Part shown: positions 1-7,395 of the stretch, piece by piece
Layout of the letters: every line of letters starts with the position of its first letter
How positions within the stretch are numbered: the stretch's first letter is position 1
NCBI GenBank assembly: GCA_005879985.1
Contig: VBIA01000174.1
Span: 1 to 36,799, forward strand
Source: Chloroflexota bacterium
GTDB lineage: Bacteria; Chloroflexota; Dormibacteria; Dormibacterales; Dormibacteraceae
Length of the DNA: 36,799 bases
Reading direction: 5' to 3'
The notes under the pieces: model-generated
Databases searched by the model: none
What the model was told of the DNA's origin: nothing
What the model saw: only the letters and a program-made list of their open reading frames with translations
Translations under genes and position numbers: made by a program

Positions 1-1
1 C

Positions 2-664
2 AGCCAGTCCCTGGCTGCGATGGGCGCGAAGGTCGTGGTCAACTACCGATCGGACAAGACCGCCGCTGAGGAGACTGCTGGGTCGCTCGAGGGTGCGGTC
101 ACTCACCAGGCCGACGTCGGCGACCCGGCGCAGGTCGACGCGATGGTCAAGGCGATCGGCCGCGTGGACGTGCTCGTCAACAACGCCGGCGCAGTGCGCG
201 ACAAGCTGCTGATCCAGATGTCGCCGCCCGACTGGGAGGAGTTGATCCGCACCGACCTCATGTCAGTGTTCGCCACGACGCGGGCGGCGATCATGTCCGG
301 CATGATGCGTGCCCGGTGGGGGCGCATCGTGAACATCTCCTCGATCGTTGGCATCACCGGTAACGCGGGCCAGTCCAACTACGCCGCCGCGAAGGCAGGC
401 CTCATCGGGTTCACGAAGTCGATCGCTCGCGAGTACGGCTCGCGCAACATCACCTGCAATGCCGTTGCGCCGGGCTACGTGCGCACCGACCTGACGTCGG
501 GCGCTCTGACAGACGAGATGGTCGCCGAGATGGTCAAGGTGACGCCGATCAAGCGCGAGGGCACGGCGGACGAGGTCGCCGCCGCGGTGGCGTTCCTGTG
601 CTCGGAACGCGCAGGATTCATCACCGGCCAGGTGCTCGCGGTGGATGGAGGACTTTCCTTGTAG
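2..664 (+). CDS. fabG: 3-oxoacyl-ACP reductase FabG, 5' partial
   Basis: This is a short-chain dehydrogenase/reductase of the FabG type, which uses NADPH to reduce 3-oxoacyl-ACP in fatty acid elongation. The frame is open back to the window edge, so the true start and the TGxxxGIG nucleotide-binding motif lie outside; the first ATG at 20 is internal. Visible motifs are VNNAG, the catalytic Ser in NISSIVG, the YAAAK catalytic pair, and the C-terminal VDGGLSL ending typical of FabG. It stops 2 bases before accD, and accD/accA follow, so a fatty-acid biosynthesis operon is likely. Other SDR functions cannot be excluded, but the accDA neighbourhood favours FabG. Confidence 0.88.
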   Translation, partial: SQSLAAMGAKVVVNYRSDKTAAEETAGSLEGAVTHQADVGDPAQVDAMVKAIGRVDVLVNNAGAVRDKLLIQMSPPDWEELIRTDLMSVFATTRAAIMSGMMRARWGRIVNISSIVGITGNAGQSNYAAAKAGLIGFTKSIAREYGSRNITCNAVAPGYVRTDLTSGALTDEMVAEMVKVTPIKREGTADEVAAAVAFLCSERAGFITGQVLAVDGGLSL

Positions 665-666
665 CC

Positions 667-1497
667 ATGGCGGTGATTGACCGGCAGAGCGCGGGCGTTC
701 CGATCGCGGGCGGCAAGCTGCCCGAGATCCTGCTGCCGACCAACTGCCCGGGCTGCGGCGCCGGCCTCGACCGGGAAGGGCTGCGTGCTCAGAACTACGT
801 GTGCGACTGCGGCCACCACTTCCGCCTGGGCGCGGACGTGTGGATCCCGATCATCGCCGACGAGGGAAGCTTCCAGGAGCGATGGTCAGGCATCAGGTCG
901 CACGACCTGCTCACCTGGACGGTGCCGAAGCGCTACGAGGAGGTCGTCGACGAGCTGCTGTCCGAGGGCCTCAACGAGTCGGTGCGAACTGGCACCTGCA
1001 CGCTCAATGGCAAACCGATCTGGCTCGCGGCGTTCGACTTCGGTTTCGTCGGCGGAACGCTGTCGATCGTCGCCGGCGAACGCCTGGCGCGCGGCATGGA
1101 GCAGGCGGCTTCCTCCGGCTTGCCGTACGTGCTCGTGTGCGCCTCGGGCGGCGCACGCATGCAGGAGGGAGTGCTGGCACTCATGCAGATGGCGAAGGTC
1201 AACGCCGCGCTGGGAGCGCTGCACAGGGCCCGCGTGCCCTACTTCTCGGTCCTGACCGACCCGACCTTCGGCGGCACCGCAGCGTCCCTGGCGCTGCTGG
1301 CCGACATCAACATCGCCGAGCCGGGCGCCGCCATCGGCTTCACAGGCCCGCGAGTGATCAAGCAGGCGACGTATGCGGACCTTCCGCCCGGATTCCAGAG
1401 CGCCGACTTCCAGCTTTCGCACGGGCAGGTGGACCTCGTCGCGCCGCGCACAGAGCTTCGCCCGCTGCTCGCGCACCTCCTGGAGCTCTACACATGA
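667..1497 (+). CDS. accD: acetyl-CoA carboxylase carboxyltransferase subunit beta
   Basis: AccD is the zinc-bearing half of the carboxyltransferase that moves the carboxyl group from biotin-BCCP to acetyl-CoA, giving malonyl-CoA. The ATG at 667 gives 276 residues, a normal length. The N-terminus carries the zinc ribbon CPGC and, 15 residues later, CDCGHH. The second knuckle is therefore C-x-C, where the family norm is C-x2-C; codons 5' tgc gac tgc 3' confirm this and the frame is intact. The crotonase-like core follows with SGGARMQEG and TDPTFGGTAASLA. The stop overlaps the accA start (ATGA), so the two subunits are probably translationally coupled. Confidence 0.93.
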   Translation: MAVIDRQSAGVPIAGGKLPEILLPTNCPGCGAGLDREGLRAQNYVCDCGHHFRLGADVWIPIIADEGSFQERWSGIRSHDLLTWTVPKRYEEVVDELLSEGLNESVRTGTCTLNGKPIWLAAFDFGFVGGTLSIVAGERLARGMEQAASSGLPYVLVCASGGARMQEGVLALMQMAKVNAALGALHRARVPYFSVLTDPTFGGTAASLALLADINIAEPGAAIGFTGPRVIKQATYADLPPGFQSADFQLSHGQVDLVAPRTELRPLLAHLLELYT

Positions 1498-2318
1498 GCG
1501 TCTGGGACGTCGTCGAGCTGGCGCGTCACCCGGAACGGCCCTACTCGCTGGACTACATCAAGCGCCTGGCGCCTGACTTCGTCGAGCTGCACGGAGACCG
1601 GTTGACGGCGGACGATCCCGCGTTGGTCGGGGGCATCGGGCGATGGCACGGACGGACGACGATGTTCCTCGGCCACCAGAAGGGCCGCTCGCTGAAGGAG
1701 CGCGTGGAGCGGAACTGGGGGATGATGCACCCCGAGGGCTACCGCAAGGCGATCCGGCTGGCGCACCACGCGGCCAAGTTCGGATTCCCGATCGTCTCGC
1801 TCATCGATACGCCAGGCGCGTATCCAGGCGCAGGCGCCGAGGAGCGCGGCATCGCGTCGGCCATCGCCAGCGCGATCATGGAGTGGTTCCAGATCCCCGT
1901 TCCCATCGTCGCCGCTGTGATCGGCGAGGGCGGCAGCGGAGGCGCGCTCGGGATGGGCGTGGCCGACCGCGTGATCATGCTGGAGTTCTCGATCTACTCG
2001 GTCGCGTCTCCCGAAGCCGCCGCATCGATCGTGTGGCGGGACAACTCCCGAAAGGTCGAGGCCGCGGAGCAGCTGCAGATCACATCGCGCGAGATCCTGG
2101 CGATGGGTGTGGTGGAAGAGGTGGTGCGGGAGCCCGAAGGCAGCGCGCGGGCCGACCACGACGCCGCGGCCGCAGCCCTGGACGCGGCCTTGCAGCGCCA
2201 CATGCAGCCATTGTTCGAGTTGTCGGGCGAAGAGCTGCTACGACGCAGGTACGAACGCTTCCGCTACATCGACTCACTGATCAAGGCGGAGCCCCAGTTC
2301 GGCCCGAAAATCGACTAA
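1494..2318 (+). CDS. accA: acetyl-CoA carboxylase carboxyltransferase subunit alpha
   Basis: AccA pairs with AccD to form the acetyl-CoA carboxyltransferase. It begins at the ATG overlapping the accD stop and gives 274 residues, shorter than the roughly 320 of E. coli AccA but within the compact forms seen in other phyla. Recognisable elements are the N-terminal RPYSLDYI segment, FLGHQKGR, IDTPGAYPGAGAEERG and the oxyanion segment GEGGSGGALGMG. The gene sits in the fabG-accD-accA run and is followed 7 bases later by dtd. No biotin carboxylase or BCCP gene is in the window. Confidence 0.93.
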   Translation: MSVWDVVELARHPERPYSLDYIKRLAPDFVELHGDRLTADDPALVGGIGRWHGRTTMFLGHQKGRSLKERVERNWGMMHPEGYRKAIRLAHHAAKFGFPIVSLIDTPGAYPGAGAEERGIASAIASAIMEWFQIPVPIVAAVIGEGGSGGALGMGVADRVIMLEFSIYSVASPEAAASIVWRDNSRKVEAAEQLQITSREILAMGVVEEVVREPEGSARADHDAAAAALDAALQRHMQPLFELSGEELLRRRYERFRYIDSLIKAEPQFGPKID

Positions 2319-2325
2319 AGCGCGG

Positions 2326-2793
2326 GTGAGGATCGTCGCGCAGCGGGCGGCCTCGGGCTCGGTGAGCTGGGAGGAGGCCGGCGCGAGGAAGGTTGCAACC
2401 ATTGGACCGGGTCTGGTGTTGTTGGTGGGTGCTGGACCTGATGACGACGAGACGATCGTGCGGCGCATGGCGGACAAGCTCATCGATCTGCGCGTGTTCG
2501 CGGACGATGCAGGCCGCATGAACCTGAGCCTCATCGATGTGAAGGGCGAAGCCCTGATCGTGTCGCAGTTCACGCTGTTCGCCGACATGAGCCGCGGCCG
2601 CCGGCCGAGCCTGCTCGGCGCCGGCGATCCTAAACGTGCCGAAGAGCTTTACGAGGCGTTCGTCGCGCGATTTCGCGAACGCGGAATACGGGCGCAGACC
2701 GGAAGCTTTGGAGCAGTCATGAGGGTCAGCATCGAGAACGACGGCCCGGTCACGCTGGTGCTCTCGTCCGACGACTGGCCGACGCGTGTCTGA
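2326..2793 (+). CDS. dtd: D-aminoacyl-tRNA deacylase
   Basis: Dtd hydrolyses D-amino acids from mischarged tRNAs, and achiral glycine from tRNA-Ala, as a cytoplasmic proofreading enzyme. The 155-residue length matches the family. The signature SQFTLFAD lies near residues 78-85 and the cross-subunit Gly-cisPro motif is present as NDGPVT near the C-terminus. It starts with GTG 7 bases after the accA stop and its last 8 bases overlap the EamA gene, so it belongs to the same transcript. The N-terminal MRIVAQRA is the standard family start and supports the GTG choice. Confidence 0.93.
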   Translation: MRIVAQRAASGSVSWEEAGARKVATIGPGLVLLVGAGPDDDETIVRRMADKLIDLRVFADDAGRMNLSLIDVKGEALIVSQFTLFADMSRGRRPSLLGAGDPKRAEELYEAFVARFRERGIRAQTGSFGAVMRVSIENDGPVTLVLSSDDWPTRV

Positions 2794-3724
2794 ATCTCAG
2801 CGCCGGTTCCTGCCGTACATCGCGTTCATCGGGCTCGGGCTGATCTGGGGCCTGTCGTTCCTGTTCTTCAAGCTCGGCGTCCAGGACATGAGCCCGACCG
2901 TGCTCGTGTTCATAAGGGCGGCATCGGGCGCCGCCGCGCTCGCTGTGATCATGAAACTGACCGGTCGCTCGCTGTTCGGCGGCGGGCTGAGGAGCCGCCT
3001 CATCCCGTTCGCGATCATGGCGATCACCAACGCCGTGATTCCATGGGTGGCCATCGCGTGGGGCGAGCGGATCATCTCGAGCGGCCTCGCGAGCATCCTG
3101 AACGCGACCACCCCCTTGTGGGTGGCAATCTTCATCTTCTGGGTGATCCCCGCCGAGCGACCCAGCCTGCTCAATTACACCGGCGTTCTGATCGGAATTG
3201 CCGGCGTTGTCATCCTGGTCCTGCCGGACATCGTCACGCACGGGCTTTCAGGCAACCTGCTCGGCGCGCTGGCGGTCGTGGTGGCCTCGATGTCCTACTC
3301 GGTCTCCGCTCTGTACCAGCGGACGAGGATGCGCGGCTGGAACGTGTACGAGCAGAGCCTCGGACAGCTCATCGCGTCTGCGGCGATCGTCTTTCCGCTT
3401 GCAATTCCCACGCTGCCTGCCGTCCACCTTGCCTGGCTTTCCATGGCCGCCGTTCTAGCCCTCGGGATTGGCGGAAGCGGCATCGCGTACTTGCTCTACT
3501 ACTACACGATGAACACGCTGGGTCCGGTGCGCGCGACAGGTGTCACGTTCATCATTCCGATAACCGCGGTCTTCTGGGGCGTTGTGCTCCTGCAAGAGTC
3601 GCTGAGCCTGCCGACTGTCGCGGGCATGGTCGTGATCCTTTTCGGCATCGTGCTGACAAACATGCGCAGGCGTCCAGCGCCGCTCCCGCAAGCGGCGCGC
3701 GAGAAAGAAACGGCTCGCGTGTGA
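2786..3724 (+). CDS. EamA/DMT-family membrane transporter
   Basis: This 312-residue protein has about ten hydrophobic helices and two EamA repeats, typical of the drug/metabolite transporter superfamily. The first helix carries GLIWGLSFLFFK and the second repeat contains GPVRATGVTFIIPITAVFWG. Such proteins export amino acids, metabolites or small drugs from the cytoplasm; the substrate cannot be read from sequence. It starts with GTG inside the end of dtd and its stop overlaps the GTG of the next gene in a GTGA junction. Being coupled to a threonine/serine dehydratase-like enzyme, an amino-acid-related substrate is a reasonable guess only. Confidence 0.85.
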   Translation: MSESQRRFLPYIAFIGLGLIWGLSFLFFKLGVQDMSPTVLVFIRAASGAAALAVIMKLTGRSLFGGGLRSRLIPFAIMAITNAVIPWVAIAWGERIISSGLASILNATTPLWVAIFIFWVIPAERPSLLNYTGVLIGIAGVVILVLPDIVTHGLSGNLLGALAVVVASMSYSVSALYQRTRMRGWNVYEQSLGQLIASAAIVFPLAIPTLPAVHLAWLSMAAVLALGIGGSGIAYLLYYYTMNTLGPVRATGVTFIIPITAVFWGVVLLQESLSLPTVAGMVVILFGIVLTNMRRRPAPLPQAAREKETARV

Positions 3725-4680
3725 GCGATTTCCTGGCCGAGCATTTCGCCGCGGTGCGCGGGGCCGCGGATCGCATCAAGCCGTACGTCCGCCGCACGCC
3801 TGTCCTGACGACCGAGCTCGACCCGCACCTGCGACTGAAGCCCGAGTGCTTTCAGGTGACCGGCTCCTTCAAGCCGCGCGGAGCATTCAATGCGGTGCTG
3901 TCATTGATGGACCGAGAACGCCCTCGCGGCGTCATCGCCGTGAGCTCGGGCAATCATGCGCAGGCGGTGGCGCTCGCCGCACGAACGGTGGGCATTCCCG
4001 CGTTGATTCTCATTCCAGAGGACGCCAACCCGGCGAAGGTGGCCGCGACGCGCGCCCTTGGCGCGGAGGTCATCCAGGAAGGCATCACCTTCGCCAACCG
4101 CGAGGCGCGCCTGCGCGAGGTCATGGCTGAGAACAAGTACACGCTCGTCCATCCGTTCGACGACTGGGACGTGATCCACGGCCAGGGCTCCGCTGCCATG
4201 GAGCTGCTCGCAGACGCTCCGGACCTCGAGGTGCTTGCCGCGCCGGTCGGGGGCGGGGGGCTGCTGTCCGGAACGGCGATCGCAGGCCGCGCTCACAGCG
4301 CCTCGATGAAGGTGATCGGCGTCGAGCCGGAGCAGGCCGATGACGCATACCGGACGTGGAAGTCGGGCACCATCCAGTCGCTTCCTGCATCACCCAGGAC
4401 GCTTGCCGACGGCGTTCGCACCACGGCGATCGGCGGGCGTAATTTCGAGGTGATGTTCGCCAACCGGCTCGTCGACGCGATCGTGACCGTGACCGAGGAG
4501 GAGATCGGCGAAGCGGTGCGCATCGCCTGGACGCGCCTGCGGCTGGCGCTCGAGCCGACCGGGTGCCTCCCGCTGGCCGCGTACCTCGCGGGCAAGCTGC
4601 CCTCGGGGAGAACGGGGCTGCTGCTCAGCGGCGGCAACGCCAACTTCGGAACGGTGGCTAAACTGCTCGAACACTCATGA
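3721..4680 (+). CDS. threonine/serine dehydratase-like PLP enzyme
   Basis: This is a fold-type II PLP enzyme of 319 residues, the size of catabolic threonine dehydratases (TdcB) and serine racemases and lacking the C-terminal ACT-like regulatory region of biosynthetic IlvA. The PLP lysine lies in TGSFKPRGA, the Asn loop in SSGNHAQ, the phosphate-binding glycine loop is VGGGGLLSG, and the C-terminal SGGNAN is typical. It probably deaminates threonine or serine to the 2-oxoacid plus ammonia. The start is a GTG sharing GTGA with the EamA stop, and its own stop overlaps the next ATG. Confidence 0.85.
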   Translation: MSDFLAEHFAAVRGAADRIKPYVRRTPVLTTELDPHLRLKPECFQVTGSFKPRGAFNAVLSLMDRERPRGVIAVSSGNHAQAVALAARTVGIPALILIPEDANPAKVAATRALGAEVIQEGITFANREARLREVMAENKYTLVHPFDDWDVIHGQGSAAMELLADAPDLEVLAAPVGGGGLLSGTAIAGRAHSASMKVIGVEPEQADDAYRTWKSGTIQSLPASPRTLADGVRTTAIGGRNFEVMFANRLVDAIVTVTEEEIGEAVRIAWTRLRLALEPTGCLPLAAYLAGKLPSGRTGLLLSGGNANFGTVAKLLEHS

Positions 4681-5054
4681 TCCCGGTCAAAGAGGTGATG
4701 ACCCGCAACGTCATCACCTTCAAGGAAGACACGTCGGTCGACGAGATCGCGCAGACGCTGATGAGCAAGCGCATCACTGGCGCGCCGGTGGTGGCGGGCG
4801 ACGGACTCGTCGTCGGCATCGTCTCAGAGGTCGACGTCTTCACCAAGAAGGGGTCAGTCGCGCGCGACATCATGAGCCCGCACGTGATCTCGGTCACCGA
4901 GGACACGGGGATCGACGAGGCCGCGCGGCTCATGGCCGGCGAGCGCATACGGCGGGTGCCCGTCAGCTGGGAGCGCGGGCTCGAGCGGCCCGAGCGATGC
5001 TTCTCGTGCTCGAGCACCGACATACACCTGGAGCGAGCGGATCCTGGGCACTAA
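4677..5054 (+). CDS. CBS-domain protein with an abnormal C-terminus
   Basis: The ATG at 4677 overlaps the dehydratase stop (ATGA). Residues 1-58 form a complete CBS motif (VKEVMTRNVITF, then GAPVV and VGIVSEVD). The second CBS starts at ARDIMSPHVISV and runs to RIRRVPV near residue 96. The expected end, a GxLVGIVSRxD strand and helix, is missing; the last 29 residues are Cys/Arg/Ser-rich and unlike a CBS domain. CBS pairs bind adenosyl ligands and act as regulatory sensors. The odd tail, together with the missing start of the next gene, suggests a deletion or frameshift near 4965-5045. Confidence 0.7.
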   Translation: MIPVKEVMTRNVITFKEDTSVDEIAQTLMSKRITGAPVVAGDGLVVGIVSEVDVFTKKGSVARDIMSPHVISVTEDTGIDEAARLMAGERIRRVPVSWERGLERPERCFSCSSTDIHLERADPGH

Positions 5055-6122
5055 GCCTGCGGCTCGGCTGTCGCTGAAGGCCGAGAGCTTCGCCGAGTCC
5101 GTCATCCGAGAGATGACGCGGCAGAACCTCGAGCTCAACGGGCCCGAGCGCGCGATCAACTTTGCCCAGGGGTTCCCGGACTTCGACACCGACCCACGAA
5201 TCGTCGAGGCGGCCGTCAAGGCGCTGCGCGACGGCCACAACCAGTACGCGACAACCTGGGGCGCGGCGCCTCTGCGCGAGGCGGTGGCCCGCACGCAATC
5301 GGCCGCGTGGGGACGCGAGGTCGACGCGGGCAAAGAGGTGACGGTTTCGAACGGCGCGACCGAGGCGATGATCGCCGCGATGCTCGCTGCAGTCGACCCA
5401 GGCGACGAGGTGATCATCTTCGAGCCTTTCTATGAGAACTACGGACCGGACTGCATCCTGAGCGGCGCGGTTCCGCGCTACGTGGCGCTGCGGCCGCCGG
5501 ACTGGGCTTTCGATCCCGATGAGCTGGCGGCGGCGTTCACTCACAACACGCGCGCCATCATCATCAACACGCCGCACAATCCGACGGGCAAGGTGTACGC
5601 GCGCTCGGAGCTCGAGCACATCGCGCGCCTCTGCATCGAACACGACGCGATCGCGATCACCGACGAGATCTACGAGCATCTCGTCTATCGCGGTCTTCAC
5701 ATCAGCATCGCGACGCTGCCTGGCATGGCCGAGCGAACGATCACCATCAGCGGCGCAAGCAAGACGTATTCGGTCACCGGATGGCGTATCGGCTGGTTGA
5801 TCGCTCCGCCCGCGCTGACGGCCGGCATTCGCAAGGTGCACGACTTCCTCACCGTGGGTGCGGCGCATCCTTTGCAGATCGCGGTCGCCGAGGCGCTGGA
5901 TCTGCCCGCGTCCTTTTATGTGGAGCTCCTCGGCGACTACCAGGAGCGGCGGGACGCGATCGTGGATGGACTGCGAGATTGCGGTTTCGAGGTGTCGGCC
6001 CCCGATGGGGCCTATTACGTCATGGCGGGAATCGACTCCCTCGGCGCCGCTTCAGCTTTCCGAAGAAGCTGACGACGATCGAGCGCGGCGTTCAAGCGCT
6101 GAGGGGCCTGCCCCGCTCTTAA
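5044..6122 (+). pseudogene. class I/II aminotransferase with frame-shifting internal deletion
   Basis: This is a PLP aminotransferase of the aspartate/kynurenine/methionine aminotransferase type, with INFAQGFPDF, TPHNPTGK and the PLP lysine in SGASKTYSVTGWR. The recognisable N-terminus (KPAARLSLKAESFAESVIREMTR) begins upstream of the first ATG at 5113, and only CTG codons (for example 5044) are available as starts. At the 3' end the frame reads GAYYVMAGIDSLGA and then stops at 6072. The expected final strand, RFSFPKKLTTIERGV...LRGL, appears at once in another frame (6048-6122). About 45-60 residues have therefore been lost at about 6045-6050 with a frame change. Either a pseudogene or an assembly collapse. 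Confidence 0.75.
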
Positions 6123-6160
6123 CTGGCTGGGTTCTTATTCGACCGCCGCCTTCCTAGGCT
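6119..6160 (+). promoter_or_regulatory. bipartite promoter-like element, copy A
   Basis: TTAACTGGCTGGGTT begins at 6119 and CCTAGGCT at 6153, an offset of 34 bases. The same arrangement with the same offset occurs at 14593, at 16337 and on the - strand at 9918. Taking CCTA as a -10-like box, the 15-base box spans roughly -46 to -32. The ATG of the next gene is only 7 bases after the box, so that transcript would be leaderless or nearly so. It overlaps the end of the damaged aminotransferase. Confidence 0.65.
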
Positions 6161-6166
6161 CGGCGT

Positions 6167-6607
6167 ATGCGCCATCTCATACGCAAACCGATCACCTGGA
6201 TGGTCGCGGCCGAGGTCGTTGTCGTGGCCGCGCTCGTCGTGGCGTCCTGGTATTTCCTGGCCGGCACGCGGCCGGCTTCGGAGCTGCCGGCGTTGCTCTT
6301 GCCATCGTCGAGCGAGCCGGCCGAGACCGCGGCGGCCGTACCGCCCGTACCGCCGGATGCGCTGGCTCCGCCACAGCCGTCTGCCGTGCCCTTGCTGCCC
6401 GGACTCAATGTCGATCCGGCGTTCTGGCGCACGCGCCTCGAGGCGCTCAACGCCGCGCAGGCGCAGTTCGAGGAGCTCGAGTGGCGGATCGTCCGCTTGG
6501 CGATGGACTCGATGCGGCGCTACATCGAGACGGTCGTGCTGCCGTCCATCGAACGCGCCGAGTCAGGAGCCGCCTCCCAGTCCGTCCCCACCGCGTGGGC
6601 AGGCTAG
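6167..6607 (+). CDS. small N-terminally anchored protein of unknown function
   Basis: The family was not recognised. The 146-residue product has a basic N-terminus, one membrane helix (about residues 12-32, MVAAEVVVVAALVVASWYF), a Pro/Ala-rich linker (about 33-80) and an acidic/basic amphipathic helical region (about 85-130, from FWRTRLEALNAAQ) that could oligomerise. It looks like a membrane-tethered protein with its C-terminus outside. It is preceded by promoter-like copy A, shared with the T4SS-like operon and the SSB gene, which suggests co-expression. Its last seven codons and stop (VPTAWAG) are supplied by the first unit of the adjoining 46-bp repeat. Confidence 0.65.
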   Translation: MRHLIRKPITWMVAAEVVVVAALVVASWYFLAGTRPASELPALLLPSSSEPAETAAAVPPVPPDALAPPQPSAVPLLPGLNVDPAFWRTRLEALNAAQAQFEELEWRIVRLAMDSMRRYIETVVLPSIERAESGAASQSVPTAWAG

Positions 6608-6815
6608 GAGTGGGTGCAAGCTCCGCTCCCTCCCCACCGCGTGGGGAGGCTAGGAGTGGGTGCAAGCTCCGCTCCCTCCCCACCGCGTGGGGAGGCTAGG
6701 AGGGGGTGCTGGCTCCGCTCCCTCCCCACCGCGTGGGGAGGCTAGGAGGGGGTGCTGGCTCCGCTCCCTCCCCACCGCGTGGGGAGGCTAGGAGGGGGTG
6801 CTAGCTCCGCTACTT
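6586..6815. repeat. 46-bp tandem repeat, five units, each with a perfect hairpin
   Basis: Units start at 6586, 6632, 6678, 6724 and 6770 with an exact 46-base period. Each carries CTCCCCAC-CGC-GTGGGGAG or a near copy (unit 1 has one G-to-C change), a stem of 8-9 bp with a 3-base loop. A second pairing, GGAGGG with CCCTCC, spans the unit junctions. Units 3 and 4 are identical; 1, 2 and 5 differ by a few bases. The array fills the space between the convergent genes 6167-6607 and bactofilin, reaching the stop codons of both. It may act as a bidirectional terminator or mRNA-stabilising array. Confidence 0.9.
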
Positions 6816-7190
6816 CTCGCCGCTGGTCATTGCGACGTTGCCGTTGAGCGTCGCGCCGTCTTCGACGGTCAGCCTGCCCACGCGCACGTCACCGTTGAGC
6901 CTGCCGGACCCGCCCAGGGTCAGGCGGCGCTTGGCGCTGACGTTGCCGTTGACCTGGCCTCGCACGGACACGTTCCCGCCCTCGATCGTGGCCGAAACGT
7001 TGGCGGTCGACTCGACGGCGACGTCGCCGCTTACCTTCAGCTCGCCCTCGACGGTGCCATGGATGCGCAGATCGCCGTGGATCTCCAGGCGTCCGTGCAG
7101 CGAGTCCTGGGCCCCGAGGGTGACGACGTTGGTGCCGCCGTTCTGGGCCGTCCCAGCGGAATGGCTAGTGGTTTTTTCGGCTTGGGCCAT
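6810..7190 (-). CDS. bactofilin (DUF583)
   Basis: Bactofilins are small beta-helical cytoskeletal proteins that polymerise without nucleotide and scaffold cell-shape or envelope enzymes. The 126-residue product shows the repetitive short-strand pattern of the family with regularly spaced glycines (HGRLEIHGDLRIHGTVEGEL, NVSATIEGGNVSVRG, RLNGDVRVG). Flexible polar tails flank the core. The start at 7190 (MAQAEKTT) was chosen because GGAGG lies 8 bases upstream; an upstream in-frame start at 7229 lacks such a site. Its 3' end touches the hairpin repeat. Confidence 0.88.
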   Translation of the reverse strand: MAQAEKTTSHSAGTAQNGGTNVVTLGAQDSLHGRLEIHGDLRIHGTVEGELKVSGDVAVESTANVSATIEGGNVSVRGQVNGNVSAKRRLTLGGSGRLNGDVRVGRLTVEDGATLNGNVAMTSGEK

Positions 7191-7354
7191 GTTGGGTTCC
7201 TCCAGTTGTTCGGTCGGGCTTGCCATCACTCAACTCACGCGGTGTACCGTCTTGCGCCATAAACCGGTTAATTAGCGGTCCCGATTGAGCGACGAGCTAG
7301 CATCCTATCAGGGTGCCCCGCGGGTCTGAGAAAACAGTGAACGGTGTGATTACG

Positions 7355-7393
7355 GGGCCCTTGATGGTCCTCGCGGAGGATTACCCACGGCCC
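7355..7393 (+). promoter_or_regulatory. possible SD-sequestering hairpin before the methyltransferase
   Basis: TCCTC-GCG-GAGGA at 7368-7380 forms a 5-bp stem containing the GGAGGA Shine-Dalgarno-like sequence of the next gene. GGGCC at 7355-7359 can pair with GGCCC at 7389-7393 around it. This could hide the ribosome site; no ligand class is recognisable. The rest of the 205-base gap (7191-7395) presumably holds the divergent promoters for bactofilin and the methyltransferase. Confidence 0.3.
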
Positions 7394-7395
7394 TG

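Noticed and set aside
801-1493. N-terminal extension of AccA
   Set aside because: The upstream in-frame part is an Arg-rich shadow of accD; the ATG at 1494 gives the AccA N-terminus.
6586-6815. CRISPR array
   Set aside because: The whole 46-base unit is repeated; there are no unique spacers and no cas genes.
7272-7307. Weak copy of the element before the methyltransferase
   Set aside because: TTAGCGGTCCCGATT and CCTA are offset by 32, and several conserved positions differ.
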